Source: Micromonospora marina (GTDB taxonomy: Bacteria > Actinomycetota > Actinomycetes > Mycobacteriales > Micromonosporaceae). From it: a stretch of DNA of 64,000 nucleotides. Under the pieces are notes generated by a model. It was not told the origin of the DNA, ran no database searches, and saw only the letters and a program-made list of their open reading frames with translations. The stretch covers positions 1-64,000 of the forward strand of contig NZ_FMCV01000024.1 of the NCBI RefSeq assembly GCF_900091565.1, in the 5' to 3' direction. Each line of letters starts with the position of its first letter. The stretch's first letter is position 1. Positions 15,850 through 24,242 of the stretch are shown piece after piece. The translations under genes and the position numbers were made by a program.

Positions 15850-15867
15850 TTTCGCGGCCCGGGTGGC

Positions 15868-17313
15868 TCAGCTCAGCTTCGCGCCGACGTGGATGGCGAT
15901 CGCGTCGTGGGCGGGGACGTTCGCGGCGAACCAGCCGCCCGAGTCCACGGTGATCACCGGCCCGCTGCACGAGCCGTTGCTGAACGTGCCGTGGATGACG
16001 TCGCAGTAGCGGCCCGCCGGCAGCCCGGTGTAGTACGACCGGCCGTTCACCGCGCCGTCCTCGTCGTTGATCGTCAGGTAGCCCTTGCCGGTACGGCTGA
16101 ACGCGATGTGCTGGTAGCCGTTGTCGTACCAGTTGGCGACCGCGGCGCCCTTCGTGGCGTTGTGGAAGCCGACCATGTTGGCGATGACCTGCCAACGGTG
16201 CTCGCACTCCCAGCCGGAGTAGCAGGTGGTGTTCCTGGTCTTGTTGTTGGCGTCCGAGGGCGGGCCGGCGTCGCGGTTGCTGAAGGTGTAGCTGGACTGG
16301 ACCGTCTTCGAGCCGTACGGCCAGGCCAGCATGAAGGCGTTGGCCAGGGCGTAGGTGCCACGGTTCTGGTAGGTCAGCACCCCGCTGACGTCGCGCTGGG
16401 TGTCGTGGTTGTCGACGAACACGGCAGCGGTGCCGCTGGGCAGGTAGCCCCACGCCTCGCCGAAGTTCTTCAGGTACGCCAGGCGCTCGTTGTTGAACAT
16501 CCGGGCCAGGTCCTTGCCGTACCGGAACTCGTGCACGTCGCCGTTACCGGTGTACTCACCCGGGCCGATCGGCTCGCCCGCGCCGTAGATGACCTCCTGC
16601 ACGATGTACGCCGAGCGGGAGAGCTTGCTCTTGATGGCGGCGATGTCGGCGGCCGGCATGTGCTTGCTGGCGTCCAGCCGGAAGCCGTCCACCCCGAGCG
16701 AGAGCAGGTCGTTCATGTACGCCGCGATCCGCGACCGCACGTAGTCCGACTCGGTCTTCAGGTCGGAGAGGTTGACCAGTTCGCAGTTCTGCACCTCCCA
16801 CCGGTCGTTGTAGTTACTGATCTCGTTGCCGGGGCGGCCGCAGTAGTGGAAGTCCTGCGACTGGTAGATACCGGGGTAGTTGTAGTGCCCGTACGACGAG
16901 CCGGCCCAGCCTGTGCCGCCCGCGTCCTGGCCGGACATGTGGTTGATCACGGTGTCGACGATGACCTTCACGCCGGCGGCGTGGCAGGTGTTCACCATGG
17001 AACTGAACTGCGCCCGGGTGCCCTTACGCGACTCGATCCGGTAGCTGACCGGCTGGTAGGCCACCCACCACTGGTTGCCCCGGACGTGCTCCTGGGGCGG
17101 GGAGACCTGGACGTAGCCGTACCCCTTGGGGCCGAGCGTGCTGGTGCACTCGCTGGCCACCGAGGGCCAGTTCCACTCGAAGAGGTTGGCGATGACGTTG
17201 TTGGTGCCGGACGGCGCCGCGGCGGCCGGGGGAGCCGCGACGACGGTGGGCACGAGCAGGCCGGCGGACGCGACGAGGGCGACAAGCGCCGATCGGCATC
17301 GACGTCGAAGCAT
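15868..17313 (-). CDS. Secreted alpha-amylase (GH13)
   Basis: This 481-residue protein is an extracellular starch-degrading alpha-amylase. A signal peptide of about 33 residues ends in PPAAAA. The (beta/alpha)8 barrel shows the four GH13 regions: VDTVINH, GFRLDASKH with nucleophile D214, IVQEVI with acid/base E240, and FVDNHDTQ with D304. A C-terminal all-beta domain follows from about residue 390. It resembles Streptomyces single-domain amylases and lacks a starch-binding domain. The ATG is preceded by AGGAG. TTGCAA-type repeats upstream indicate control by a MalR/Reg1-like repressor. Confidence 0.95.
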   Translation of the reverse strand: MLRRRCRSALVALVASAGLLVPTVVAAPPAAAAPSGTNNVIANLFEWNWPSVASECTSTLGPKGYGYVQVSPPQEHVRGNQWWVAYQPVSYRIESRKGTRAQFSSMVNTCHAAGVKVIVDTVINHMSGQDAGGTGWAGSSYGHYNYPGIYQSQDFHYCGRPGNEISNYNDRWEVQNCELVNLSDLKTESDYVRSRIAAYMNDLLSLGVDGFRLDASKHMPAADIAAIKSKLSRSAYIVQEVIYGAGEPIGPGEYTGNGDVHEFRYGKDLARMFNNERLAYLKNFGEAWGYLPSGTAAVFVDNHDTQRDVSGVLTYQNRGTYALANAFMLAWPYGSKTVQSSYTFSNRDAGPPSDANNKTRNTTCYSGWECEHRWQVIANMVGFHNATKGAAVANWYDNGYQHIAFSRTGKGYLTINDEDGAVNGRSYYTGLPAGRYCDVIHGTFSNGSCSGPVITVDSGGWFAANVPAHDAIAIHVGAKLS

Positions 17314-17370
17314 CGGTACTCCTGGGGTCGGGGGACGGTGGCGGTGCGGGGGAGTGGTCAGCTGACGACT

Positions 17371-17424
17371 TCTTGCAAGTCAGACTGAAATTTTGCGGCA
17401 AGGTTACGAGCCTGTTGCAAACTC
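17371..17424 (-). promoter_or_regulatory. Amylase promoter repeats (MalR/Reg1-like sites)
   Basis: Three related sites precede the amylase: CTTGCAAG (17372-17379), TTGCGGCAAG (17393-17402) and GTTGCAAAC (17414-17422), about 21 bp apart. Read on the minus strand the first gives ACTTGCAAGAAGTC, very like the direct repeats at Streptomyces amylase and chitinase promoters bound by the LacI-family regulator MalR (Reg1). The spacing of two helical turns supports cooperative binding. Confidence 0.55.
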
Positions 17425-17604
17425 TGTCAACGTATGGGCATCCGTCGTTGCGTCAGGTGCTACACGCGCGTCCGCTCCCGACGGTTCGAGAATCCGGCCG
17501 AGAAATTCGCCACCGGAGGTGATCCGTCCGCGCCGTCCCTCCGTACCTGAGGTGGGAGCAAGGTCGGCCGGTGGGGGCGCCGCCGCGAGACGATCGAGGA
17601 GCAG

Positions 17605-19230
17605 ATGGCCCGGGCACAGCAGAACGAGAAGGCGACGACCGTCCGGACCACCAGCACCAGCCGAGGTGCCCGGACGATGTCGAAGTCCGCGATGGTGGCA
17701 CTGACCGCCTCCGCGCTCGGCCTCGGGTGGGCCGGGTTGGAGCTGGCCGGCGCCGGCGGCGTCATGTACTCGTACGGATTCTTCTTCACCGAGTTCTTCG
17801 CCGGGGTGGTCGCCCTGGTCTCGCTCAGCATCACCGTGATGCTGGGCCTGCTCGCCACCGACCGCCTGGTGCTGCTCATCCGGCACCGCGTACTGCTGCA
17901 GTCGGCGCACCGCGCCACCGGCGTGCTCGGCGTGGCCGGACTGGTCTTCCACGTCATCACCAAGGTCGCGATCGGCCGGGCCGGGCCCACCGACGCGGTG
18001 GTGCCGTTCCTCAGCGGCAGCGGTCTCTACGTCGGGCTGGGCACCGTCGCCGCGCTGCTGATGGTGGGCGTGCTCTGGACCGGCCTGATCCGGGTCCGGT
18101 TCGCCGGGGTCGGTCCGAAGTGGTTCTGGCGCGCGCTGCACTCGATGGCGTACGTGTCCTGGCCGTTCGCGCTGGTGCACGGCCTCAACGCCGGCCGTCC
18201 GGCCGCCGCCTGGGTGGTGCTGAGCTACCTCGCCTGCGTGGTGCTCGTGGTGATGGCGCTGCTGGTCCGAGTCTCGGTCCACCTCGGCAAGCGCAGCCGC
18301 GAGCAGCACCAGGCGGTCGCGCTCAACAAGGCGATGGCCGGCAAGGGCGAGGAGCGTACCGGCGTGTTCGCCGCGCTCACCCGCAAGAAGGCCGCCGACA
18401 AGGAGGACGGCGGCACCGGCCGGGGCCGCTGGGCCGAGGCGACCGCCACCTGGACCGCGCCGGCCGGCACCGCCCGGCGGCGCGATCCGGAGCGGTTCGC
18501 CGTACCCGTGGTGCCGGAACCCGGGTCGCTGCGCGAGCCGGTCCGCGTCGCCGCCGCCCGGCGGCGCGACGCCGAGCCGGACGCTCCGGCCCGCCGGACC
18601 GACACCGAGCCGGACGCGCCCGCCCGCCGGACCGACGGCGAACGGTCCCGCCGCCGTCGCCGCGACGACGAGGAACGCGTCACCCGCCGGTCCCGGACCG
18701 AGGAGCGGGTGAGCCGCCGGTCCCGCGACGACGAGGACCTGGTCGCCCGCCACGCGGCGTCGCCGGAGAGCGCCGGCCGGCACTCGGCGCCGCCGGACAC
18801 CGGTGGTCGCCACTCCGCACCCCCGGACAGCGGCCGGTACGCCACCACGGCCGAGGTGGCCCGCTACTCCGCGCCGCCGCGCGCGACCGACGAGCCGGAG
18901 GAGCCGTGGGACAGCCCGCGCCGCTGGGAGACCCGCCCGGCCTCCGGTGAACCGATCTCCGGCATCCCGCTGTCGGCGGAACCGCTCAGCGGGTCCGGCC
19001 GGCGCTACCGGGACGAGGAGGAGGTGCCGGAGGAGCCGGACTACTGGCGTCCGCCGGCCCGTTACGCCGCCGACGAGGCGTTCGTCGACGACACCCCGAC
19101 GCTCGTCGACCTCGCCTCCCGCCGGGCGATGCGCGCGGGCAAGGAGAGCCGGTCCAGCCGTCGCAAGCGGGCCGACGCGGACGCGGTCGACGGCGCGTAC
19201 TGGGCCGGGCTGCGGGGTGAGGCCCGGTGA
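17605..19230 (+). CDS. Cytochrome b/ferric-reductase-like membrane protein with long disordered tail
   Basis: The 541-residue protein has about six transmembrane segments in residues 28-235. Several histidines suited to haem binding are visible (LLIRHRVLLQSAHRATG, GLVFHVITK, ALHSMAYVSWPFALVHG), as in ferric-reductase-like or b-type cytochromes. Residues 240-541 are hydrophilic and repetitive: EPDAPARRTD occurs twice, RRSR-type units recur, and RHSAPPD occurs twice, so the tail is probably disordered and cytoplasmic. The ATG has GAGGAGC upstream. Its stop overlaps the start of the NuoF-like gene. It likely moves electrons across the membrane for the redox module. Confidence 0.8.
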   Translation: MARAQQNEKATTVRTTSTSRGARTMSKSAMVALTASALGLGWAGLELAGAGGVMYSYGFFFTEFFAGVVALVSLSITVMLGLLATDRLVLLIRHRVLLQSAHRATGVLGVAGLVFHVITKVAIGRAGPTDAVVPFLSGSGLYVGLGTVAALLMVGVLWTGLIRVRFAGVGPKWFWRALHSMAYVSWPFALVHGLNAGRPAAAWVVLSYLACVVLVVMALLVRVSVHLGKRSREQHQAVALNKAMAGKGEERTGVFAALTRKKAADKEDGGTGRGRWAEATATWTAPAGTARRRDPERFAVPVVPEPGSLREPVRVAAARRRDAEPDAPARRTDTEPDAPARRTDGERSRRRRRDDEERVTRRSRTEERVSRRSRDDEDLVARHAASPESAGRHSAPPDTGGRHSAPPDSGRYATTAEVARYSAPPRATDEPEEPWDSPRRWETRPASGEPISGIPLSAEPLSGSGRRYRDEEEVPEEPDYWRPPARYAADEAFVDDTPTLVDLASRRAMRAGKESRSSRRKRADADAVDGAYWAGLRGEAR

Positions 19231-20693
19231 CCCGCACGACGGTCCCGCCGGTCGCCTGCATCGGCGAGCCCCGCCTGACCGCCGGGTTCGCCGAGTTCGG
19301 CCGGCTCGACCTGCCGGCCCACGAGGAGGTGCACGGTCCGATCGGCCCGATGGAACCGGCGGCGCTGCTGCGCCTCGCCGAGGCGATCGACCTCAAGGGC
19401 AAGGGCGGCGCCGGCTTCCCGTTCGCCCGTAAGCTGCGCGCCGTGCTGGAGTCCTGCGCGCGGCAGGACCTCGGCGCCGTGGTGGTCGTCAACGCCTCCG
19501 AGGGGGAGCCGGCGAGCTGGAAGGACAAGGTGCTGCTCACCCGCGCCCCGCACCTCGTCCTGGACGGCGCCGCGCTCGCCGCGTTCGCGCTCGACGCCGA
19601 GGAGATCGTGATCGGGGTGGCCGACGACGACGTGGGCCGGCCCTCGCTGACCGAGGCGTTGCAGGAACGGCAGATGCCGGTGCCCACCACCATCGTCACG
19701 GTCCCGCACCGGTTCATCTCCGGTGAGGGCGGCGCGCTCGTCAACGGCATCAACGGACTGCCGCACATCCCGCCCGGCACGAAGAAGCGGTCCAGCGACT
19801 CCGGCGTCGGCGGGCTGCCCACGTTGCTGTCGAACGCCGAGACGTACGCCCAGCTCGCCGTCGCGGCCCGGATCGGCCCGTACGAGTACGCCGCGCTCGG
19901 CACCGACGACGAGCCGGGCACCGTGCTGCTCACCGTCACCGGGTCGGCGAAGCGCCCCGCAGTGGTGGAGTGCGCCGCCGGCACCCCGCTGCGCGAGGTC
20001 CTCGACCTGTGCGAGGTGCCGCCCGGCCCGGGCATCCTGACGGGCGGCTACCACGGCAAGTGGATCACCGCGGCGGCCGCCGAGCGGGCCGAGGTGTCCC
20101 GCAAGGGACTCACCGCTGTGGGCGGCGCGCTCGGCGCCGGCATCGTCGTGCCGCTCGGCGCCGACACCTGCCCGCTCGGCGAGGCCGCCCAGGTCGTGCG
20201 GTACCTCGCGGGCGAGTCCGCCGGGCAGTGCGGCCCGTGCAAGATGGGCCTGCCCGACCTGGCCCGCTCGGTCGACCTCGCGGTCTCCGGCAGCGCCCCG
20301 GTCGAACTGGTCCGGGCCGCGGCCGGCGACGTCAAGGGACGCGGCGCGTGCAGCCACCCGGACGGCACCGCCCGGTTCGCGCTGTCCGCCATGGAGGTGT
20401 TCGCCGACGACCTGCGGCTGCACGCCACCGGCGAGGGCTGCGGCAAGCGGGTCAAGGGCACGATGGGCCTGCCCGGCGCGCCGGACGCCAATCCGCAGAA
20501 GCTCACCCTGGACTGGTCGCGTTGCGACGGCCACGGGCTGTGCGCGCACGTGGTGCCGGACTTCATCCGGCTCGACGGCAACGGCTACCCCGCGTTCCCG
20601 CCCACCCCGGTGCCGACGTGGCTGCGCGAGGGCGCGCTCAAGGCGGTCAAGGTCTGTCCCGAACTCGCGCTCCGCCTGGTCCGGGCCGAGTAG
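19227..20693 (+). CDS. NuoF-like flavoprotein fused to a ferredoxin domain
   Basis: The 488-residue protein matches the 51-kDa subunit of complex I: GKGGAGFPFARKLRA (NADH/FMN loop), VVNASEGEPASWKDK (FMN binding), SLBB-like region, then ESAGQCGPCKMG with a later GACSHPDGTARF for the N3-type Fe-S cluster. The last 60 residues form a small ferredoxin whose cluster motif is CDGHGLC (C433-x2-H-x2-C439) plus a distal VCPEL. The histidine replaces one cysteine, as in some actinobacterial 3Fe-4S or modified 4Fe-4S ferredoxins. It should oxidise NAD(P)H and pass electrons to the membrane protein encoded upstream. GTG start, 4-bp overlap. Confidence 0.85.
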   Translation: MTRTTVPPVACIGEPRLTAGFAEFGRLDLPAHEEVHGPIGPMEPAALLRLAEAIDLKGKGGAGFPFARKLRAVLESCARQDLGAVVVVNASEGEPASWKDKVLLTRAPHLVLDGAALAAFALDAEEIVIGVADDDVGRPSLTEALQERQMPVPTTIVTVPHRFISGEGGALVNGINGLPHIPPGTKKRSSDSGVGGLPTLLSNAETYAQLAVAARIGPYEYAALGTDDEPGTVLLTVTGSAKRPAVVECAAGTPLREVLDLCEVPPGPGILTGGYHGKWITAAAAERAEVSRKGLTAVGGALGAGIVVPLGADTCPLGEAAQVVRYLAGESAGQCGPCKMGLPDLARSVDLAVSGSAPVELVRAAAGDVKGRGACSHPDGTARFALSAMEVFADDLRLHATGEGCGKRVKGTMGLPGAPDANPQKLTLDWSRCDGHGLCAHVVPDFIRLDGNGYPAFPPTPVPTWLREGALKAVKVCPELALRLVRAE

Positions 20694-20709
20694 AACCCAG
20701 GAGCCGCCG

Positions 20710-21294
20710 ATGCGTACCGCCGTTCGTGTGACCGCCGCCGCAGTGCTCGCCCTCGGCGCCGCGACCGCCTGCGCCGCCGGACCTGAGCCCGGGACGCAGG
20801 CCGGAGCGGTCGCCCCGGCGTCCCCGTCCGTCGCGTCCCCGTCCGCCGCGTCCCCGTCCGGGCCGGCGTCCGCGTCGACGGCCGCGGTGCCGGCCGCGCT
20901 GTCGTTCACCGGCAAGACCCTCGACGGTACGGCGTTCGACGCCGCCGCCCTCGCCGGGCGGCCGGTGGTGCTCTGGTTCTGGGCACCCTGGTGCGCCACC
21001 TGCGCCAGCCAGGCGTGGACGGTGGCCGAGATCGCCCCGGCCTACCGCGAGACGGTCGCCGTCGTCGGCGTCGCCGGGCTCGGCGAGGAGAAGGCCATGA
21101 AGTCGTTCGTCACCGAGTTCGACCTGGGCGGTACGACTCAGATCGACGACCGGACGGGCGCGCTGTGGCGCCGGTTCGAGGTGGCCGAGCAGAGCACGTT
21201 CATCGTCCTGGACCGCACCGGACGGGTCGTCCACAGAGGATTCCTCGACGGCGAGGCGCTGACCCGGCAGGTCGAGACGCTGGCCCGGGGATGA
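20710..21294 (+). CDS. Exported thioredoxin-like (TlpA/ResA-type) protein
   Basis: The 194-residue protein has an export signal ending AATAC, where C21 could be lipidated. A Ser/Pro/Ala-rich linker runs to about residue 60. The TlpA/ResA-type thioredoxin domain follows, with active site FWAPWCATCASQ (C95 and C98). The conserved Thr-Phe-Ile stretch EQSTFIVLDRTGRVVHRG follows, with the usual cis-proline replaced. Being outside the membrane, it needs an electron source; the two genes just upstream could provide one. RBS AGGAG lies 16 bp after the flavoprotein stop. A hairpin follows. Confidence 0.88.
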   Translation: MRTAVRVTAAAVLALGAATACAAGPEPGTQAGAVAPASPSVASPSAASPSGPASASTAAVPAALSFTGKTLDGTAFDAAALAGRPVVLWFWAPWCATCASQAWTVAEIAPAYRETVAVVGVAGLGEEKAMKSFVTEFDLGGTTQIDDRTGALWRRFEVAEQSTFIVLDRTGRVVHRGFLDGEALTRQVETLARG

Positions 21295-21313
21295 CCGGGG
21301 GTGGCCCGCGCCG

Positions 21314-21342
21314 CCCCGCCCCACTCGCGAGGAGGGGCGGGG
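21314..21342 (+). terminator. Hairpin between convergent genes
   Basis: CCCCGCCCC (21314-21322) pairs with GGGGCGGGG (21334-21342) across an 11-base loop. It sits between the end of the thioredoxin gene and the end of serS, so it can stop transcription from both sides. Confidence 0.6.
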
Positions 21343-21361
21343 ACGGTGACGGGGGAGCGGG

Positions 21362-22645
21362 TCAGCGCGGGGTGAGGCGGTCGGTGCCGAGCTTGTCGCG
21401 CAGGACCTCCGGGACCACGACCGAGCCGTCGGGCTGCTGGTGCTGCTCCAGGATGGCCGGGAACAGGCGGCTGGTGGCGAGCGCCGAGCCGTTGAGCGTG
21501 TGCACGAAGCGGGTCTGCTTCGCGCCCGGCTCGCGGTAGCGGATCGCCGCCCGGCGGGCCTGGTAGTCGCCGGCCCAGGAGACCGACGACACCTCCTTGT
21601 ACTTGCCGGTGCTCGGCATCCACACCTCGACGTCGAGCGTCTTCTTCATCGAGGCGCTGGAGTCACCGGCGGCCAGCAGGCTGGTCTGGAAGTGCAGACC
21701 GAGCTTGCCGACCAGGCCCTCGACGTGCCCGACCATCGCCTCCAGCGCCGCGCCCGCCTGGTCCGGCAGCGTGAACTGGAAGATCTCCACCTTGTTGAAC
21801 TGGTGGCCGCGCACCGTGCCGCGCTCGTCGGAGTGCGAACCGGCCGCCTCGCGCCGGTAGCACGGCGTGTACGCGAACGCCTTCAACGGCAGCTTCGGGG
21901 TCTCCAGGATCTCGTCCTGGTACGCACCGAGGATCGCCGTCTCGGCCGTCGGCAGCAGGAACTGGCCGCGCGAGGACGACTGCTTGTCGATGTGGTAGAC
22001 GTCGTCGTGGAACTTCGGGAACTGCCCGGCGGCGAACCCGGCGCTCTCCAGCAGCAGGTGCGGCGGCAGCAGGAACTCGTAACCGGCCTGGATGTTCTGC
22101 TCGATCAGCCAGTTCACCAGCGCCCACTCCAGCCGGGCGCCCAGACCGGTGTACATCCAGAAGCCCGAGCCGCCGAGCTTCACGCCCCGCTCGTGGTCGA
22201 CCAGGCCGAGCGCGCGGCTCAGCTCCACGTGGTCGCGTACCTTCTCGATGGCCGGCGCCTCGCCGAACGTCCGCACCACCCGGTTGGCCTCCTTGCCCCC
22301 GGCGACCACGTCGTCGGCGGGCAGGTTCGGCAGCTCGCTCATCGTCGAGCGGAGCCGGGACTGCACCTCGTCGAGCTGGGACTCCAGCTCCGCGAGCTGC
22401 TTGCGCTCGGCCTCCGGGGCGACCGGTTGCGGCGTGCCGCCGGACCGTTTCGCCTCCGCGTACGCGCGCGCCTCGGCCTTGCGGCGCTGCCGCTCGGCGT
22501 CGATCTCCGTGATCAGGGCGCGCCGTTCCTGGTCGAGCCGCTGGATGTCGTCCAGCGCCCGGGTGACCTCGGCGGGATCCAGACGCTTCGCCAGCGCGGT
22601 CGCCACCGCCTCGCGATCCTTCCGGATCAACTCCATGTCGAGCAT
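21362..22645 (-). CDS. serS: Seryl-tRNA synthetase
   Basis: The 427-residue enzyme charges tRNA-Ser with serine. The N-terminal helical arm is clear (residues about 25-105: RLDQERRALITEIDAERQRR and ELESQLDEVQSRLRSTMSEL). The class II catalytic core shows motif 2 in FAYTPCYRREAAGSHSDERG and motif 3 near the C-terminus (NGSALATSRLFPAILEQHQ). Length and layout are normal. The ATG at 22645 begins MLDMELIRKDREAV; GGAGG lies 14 bases upstream, somewhat far. The gene appears to be alone. Confidence 0.97.
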   Translation of the reverse strand: MLDMELIRKDREAVATALAKRLDPAEVTRALDDIQRLDQERRALITEIDAERQRRKAEARAYAEAKRSGGTPQPVAPEAERKQLAELESQLDEVQSRLRSTMSELPNLPADDVVAGGKEANRVVRTFGEAPAIEKVRDHVELSRALGLVDHERGVKLGGSGFWMYTGLGARLEWALVNWLIEQNIQAGYEFLLPPHLLLESAGFAAGQFPKFHDDVYHIDKQSSSRGQFLLPTAETAILGAYQDEILETPKLPLKAFAYTPCYRREAAGSHSDERGTVRGHQFNKVEIFQFTLPDQAGAALEAMVGHVEGLVGKLGLHFQTSLLAAGDSSASMKKTLDVEVWMPSTGKYKEVSSVSWAGDYQARRAAIRYREPGAKQTRFVHTLNGSALATSRLFPAILEQHQQPDGSVVVPEVLRDKLGTDRLTPR

Positions 22646-23089
22646 GCTGCTCGTACGCCTCCGTCCAGGCAGTCAGGTGGGACCTCCAGATGCTACCGTC
22701 GCGCCCCCGCCGCTCCGGCCCGGCCCGCGCAGCCCGCCGCCGCGGGGCCCTTTCCGGTGACGGTGCGTGGTGGTGGTGCCGCAGGTCGGCTCTGCTCACG
22801 TTCCGTGATGCTGCTCCGGTGCCCGCGCCACCCCGGCTCAGCTCGTCAGTTCGCTGAACTGGTCAATCTCTCGGATCCGCTCTCCGGCGGACATGTCCCT
22901 CCGGCGACTTTGCTCTGCAGCCACCGACGCGGCGTTCGACGCAGCGTCAGCGTCGCGCGGATGGCTGCAGAGCAAAGTCTGCAAGGGGTGAAGGACCGGG
23001 GGCGGCGGTTCCGTCACTCATGGTCACCGATTCCTGTCGCGGTGCGGTGCCGGGGCCGGCGCGCTGCGGACCTGATCGCGCGGCGTCGG
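22646..23089. other. 444-bp gap with one palindromic repeat
   Basis: The gap between serS and the MerR-clamp gene contains the serS leader and the 18-bp inverted repeat annotated separately. No convincing gene, T-box leader or RNA gene is visible. Confidence 0.6.
22906..22979. repeat. Perfect 18-bp inverted repeat (REP-like)
   Basis: GACTTTGCTCTGCAGCCA at 22906-22923 is the exact reverse complement of TGGCTGCAGAGCAAAGTC at 22962-22979. The 38-base loop itself is GC-rich with further self-complementarity (GACGC/GCGTC). The arms are less GC-rich than the surroundings. From memory similar palindromes are scattered between genes in related genomes. It may act as a terminator for the clamp-like gene on the minus strand. 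Confidence 0.75.
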
Positions 23090-24211
23090 TCAGAGGCGTA
23101 CCGGCATCAGGACCGAGAAGGCGTGCGCGTCGTCGGCCCGGCGCACGGCCAGCGGGGTGATCGGGCCGTCCAGCTCCAGCACGTGCTGGCCGTCGCCGGA
23201 CCCCAGCGCGTCCAGCAGGTACTCACGGTTCACCGCCACCCGAAGCGCATCCGGGCCACCCGTGCCGTCCACGCCGCCCGCGCCGTCGCCCACCCCGTTC
23301 GGGTCGACCAGGCGCAGCTCGCCCCGGCCGTCCAGGCCGAGCGCGACCACCTCGTGCTCGACGCCCTCGTGCGCCCGGTGGCAGACCGGGACGCCGTCGG
23401 CGGTGAGCGCCGCGCGCAGCGCCGCGCCGTCGAACGGGATCCGGTACGTGGGCACGTCGCCGAGCTGCGCCCGCAGCAGCCGCCGGAAGTCGGGGAAGTC
23501 GTACGGCAGCGGGACGGCGACCACCGGGCGGCCCGCCGCCGTGACCGTCACCCGGTCGGCGGCCACGACGACCTCGGCGGCGTCGGCGCCGTCGAGATCC
23601 AGCAACGCGCGCACCTCGTCGACCGACGCCACCGGCAGCAGCGCGCTCACCGGCGGACCGTCGACGGTGCCGGCGACCCGGGCCACGGCCAGCCGGAACC
23701 GGTCGGTGGCGAACAGGTGCACCCCGTCCGCGGCGACCTCCAGCAGCACGCCGGACAGCACCGGCAGGTCGGGGTCGGCGCCGACGGCGAAGCGTACGGC
23801 GTCCACGGCGGCGGCGAGGTCGGTGCGGGACAGCACGAGGCGGGTGGTCACGACGGTCTCCTCCGGGTCGATCAGGCTGCGGATCCGGGAGAGTTCGCGA
23901 CGCGCGTCGGCCAGGCCGTCCTCCAGACGGCGCAGATGCGCGTCCAGCAGCCGGTGCACCTCGGCCGGCCGGTGCCGGTGCCGCAGCGCCTCGGCGATGC
24001 CGGTCAGCGGCATCCCCACCCGGCGCAGCCCGGCCACCAGCCGGGCCGGGTCCACCTGCTCCTCGGTGTACCAGCGGTAGCCGGTGACCGGGTCCACCCG
24101 GGCCGGGGCCAGCACGCCGGAACGGTCGTAGAACCGCAGTGCGCTGACCGTCAACCCGCTGACCCGGGCCAGTTCCCCGATGCTGCGAAGCTCGCTCTCC
24201 ACGGCCGCCAT
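23090..24211 (-). CDS. MerR HTH domain fused to a partial sliding clamp (DnaN-like)
   Basis: This 373-residue protein joins two unrelated parts. Residues 8-75 are a MerR winged helix (SIGELARVSGLTVSALRFYDRSG, then TGYRWYTEEQ), followed by a coiled coil to about 118. From residue 120 the sequence matches the middle and C-terminal domains of DNA polymerase III beta: DLPVLSGVLLEVAADGVHLF, ATDRFRLAVARV, YDFPDFRRLL, VNREYLLDALGSGDGQHVLEL and the terminal LMPVRL signature. The first clamp domain is absent. It may be a regulator using the clamp fold as sensor or dimer surface, or a protein that joins the replisome. The ATG at 24211 is chosen because upstream codons lie in a spacer. Confidence 0.85.
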   Translation of the reverse strand: MAAVESELRSIGELARVSGLTVSALRFYDRSGVLAPARVDPVTGYRWYTEEQVDPARLVAGLRRVGMPLTGIAEALRHRHRPAEVHRLLDAHLRRLEDGLADARRELSRIRSLIDPEETVVTTRLVLSRTDLAAAVDAVRFAVGADPDLPVLSGVLLEVAADGVHLFATDRFRLAVARVAGTVDGPPVSALLPVASVDEVRALLDLDGADAAEVVVAADRVTVTAAGRPVVAVPLPYDFPDFRRLLRAQLGDVPTYRIPFDGAALRAALTADGVPVCHRAHEGVEHEVVALGLDGRGELRLVDPNGVGDGAGGVDGTGGPDALRVAVNREYLLDALGSGDGQHVLELDGPITPLAVRRADDAHAFSVLMPVRL

Positions 24212-24242
24212 CCTGTGACCTCGAGCGGGTCGAGGGTCAACC

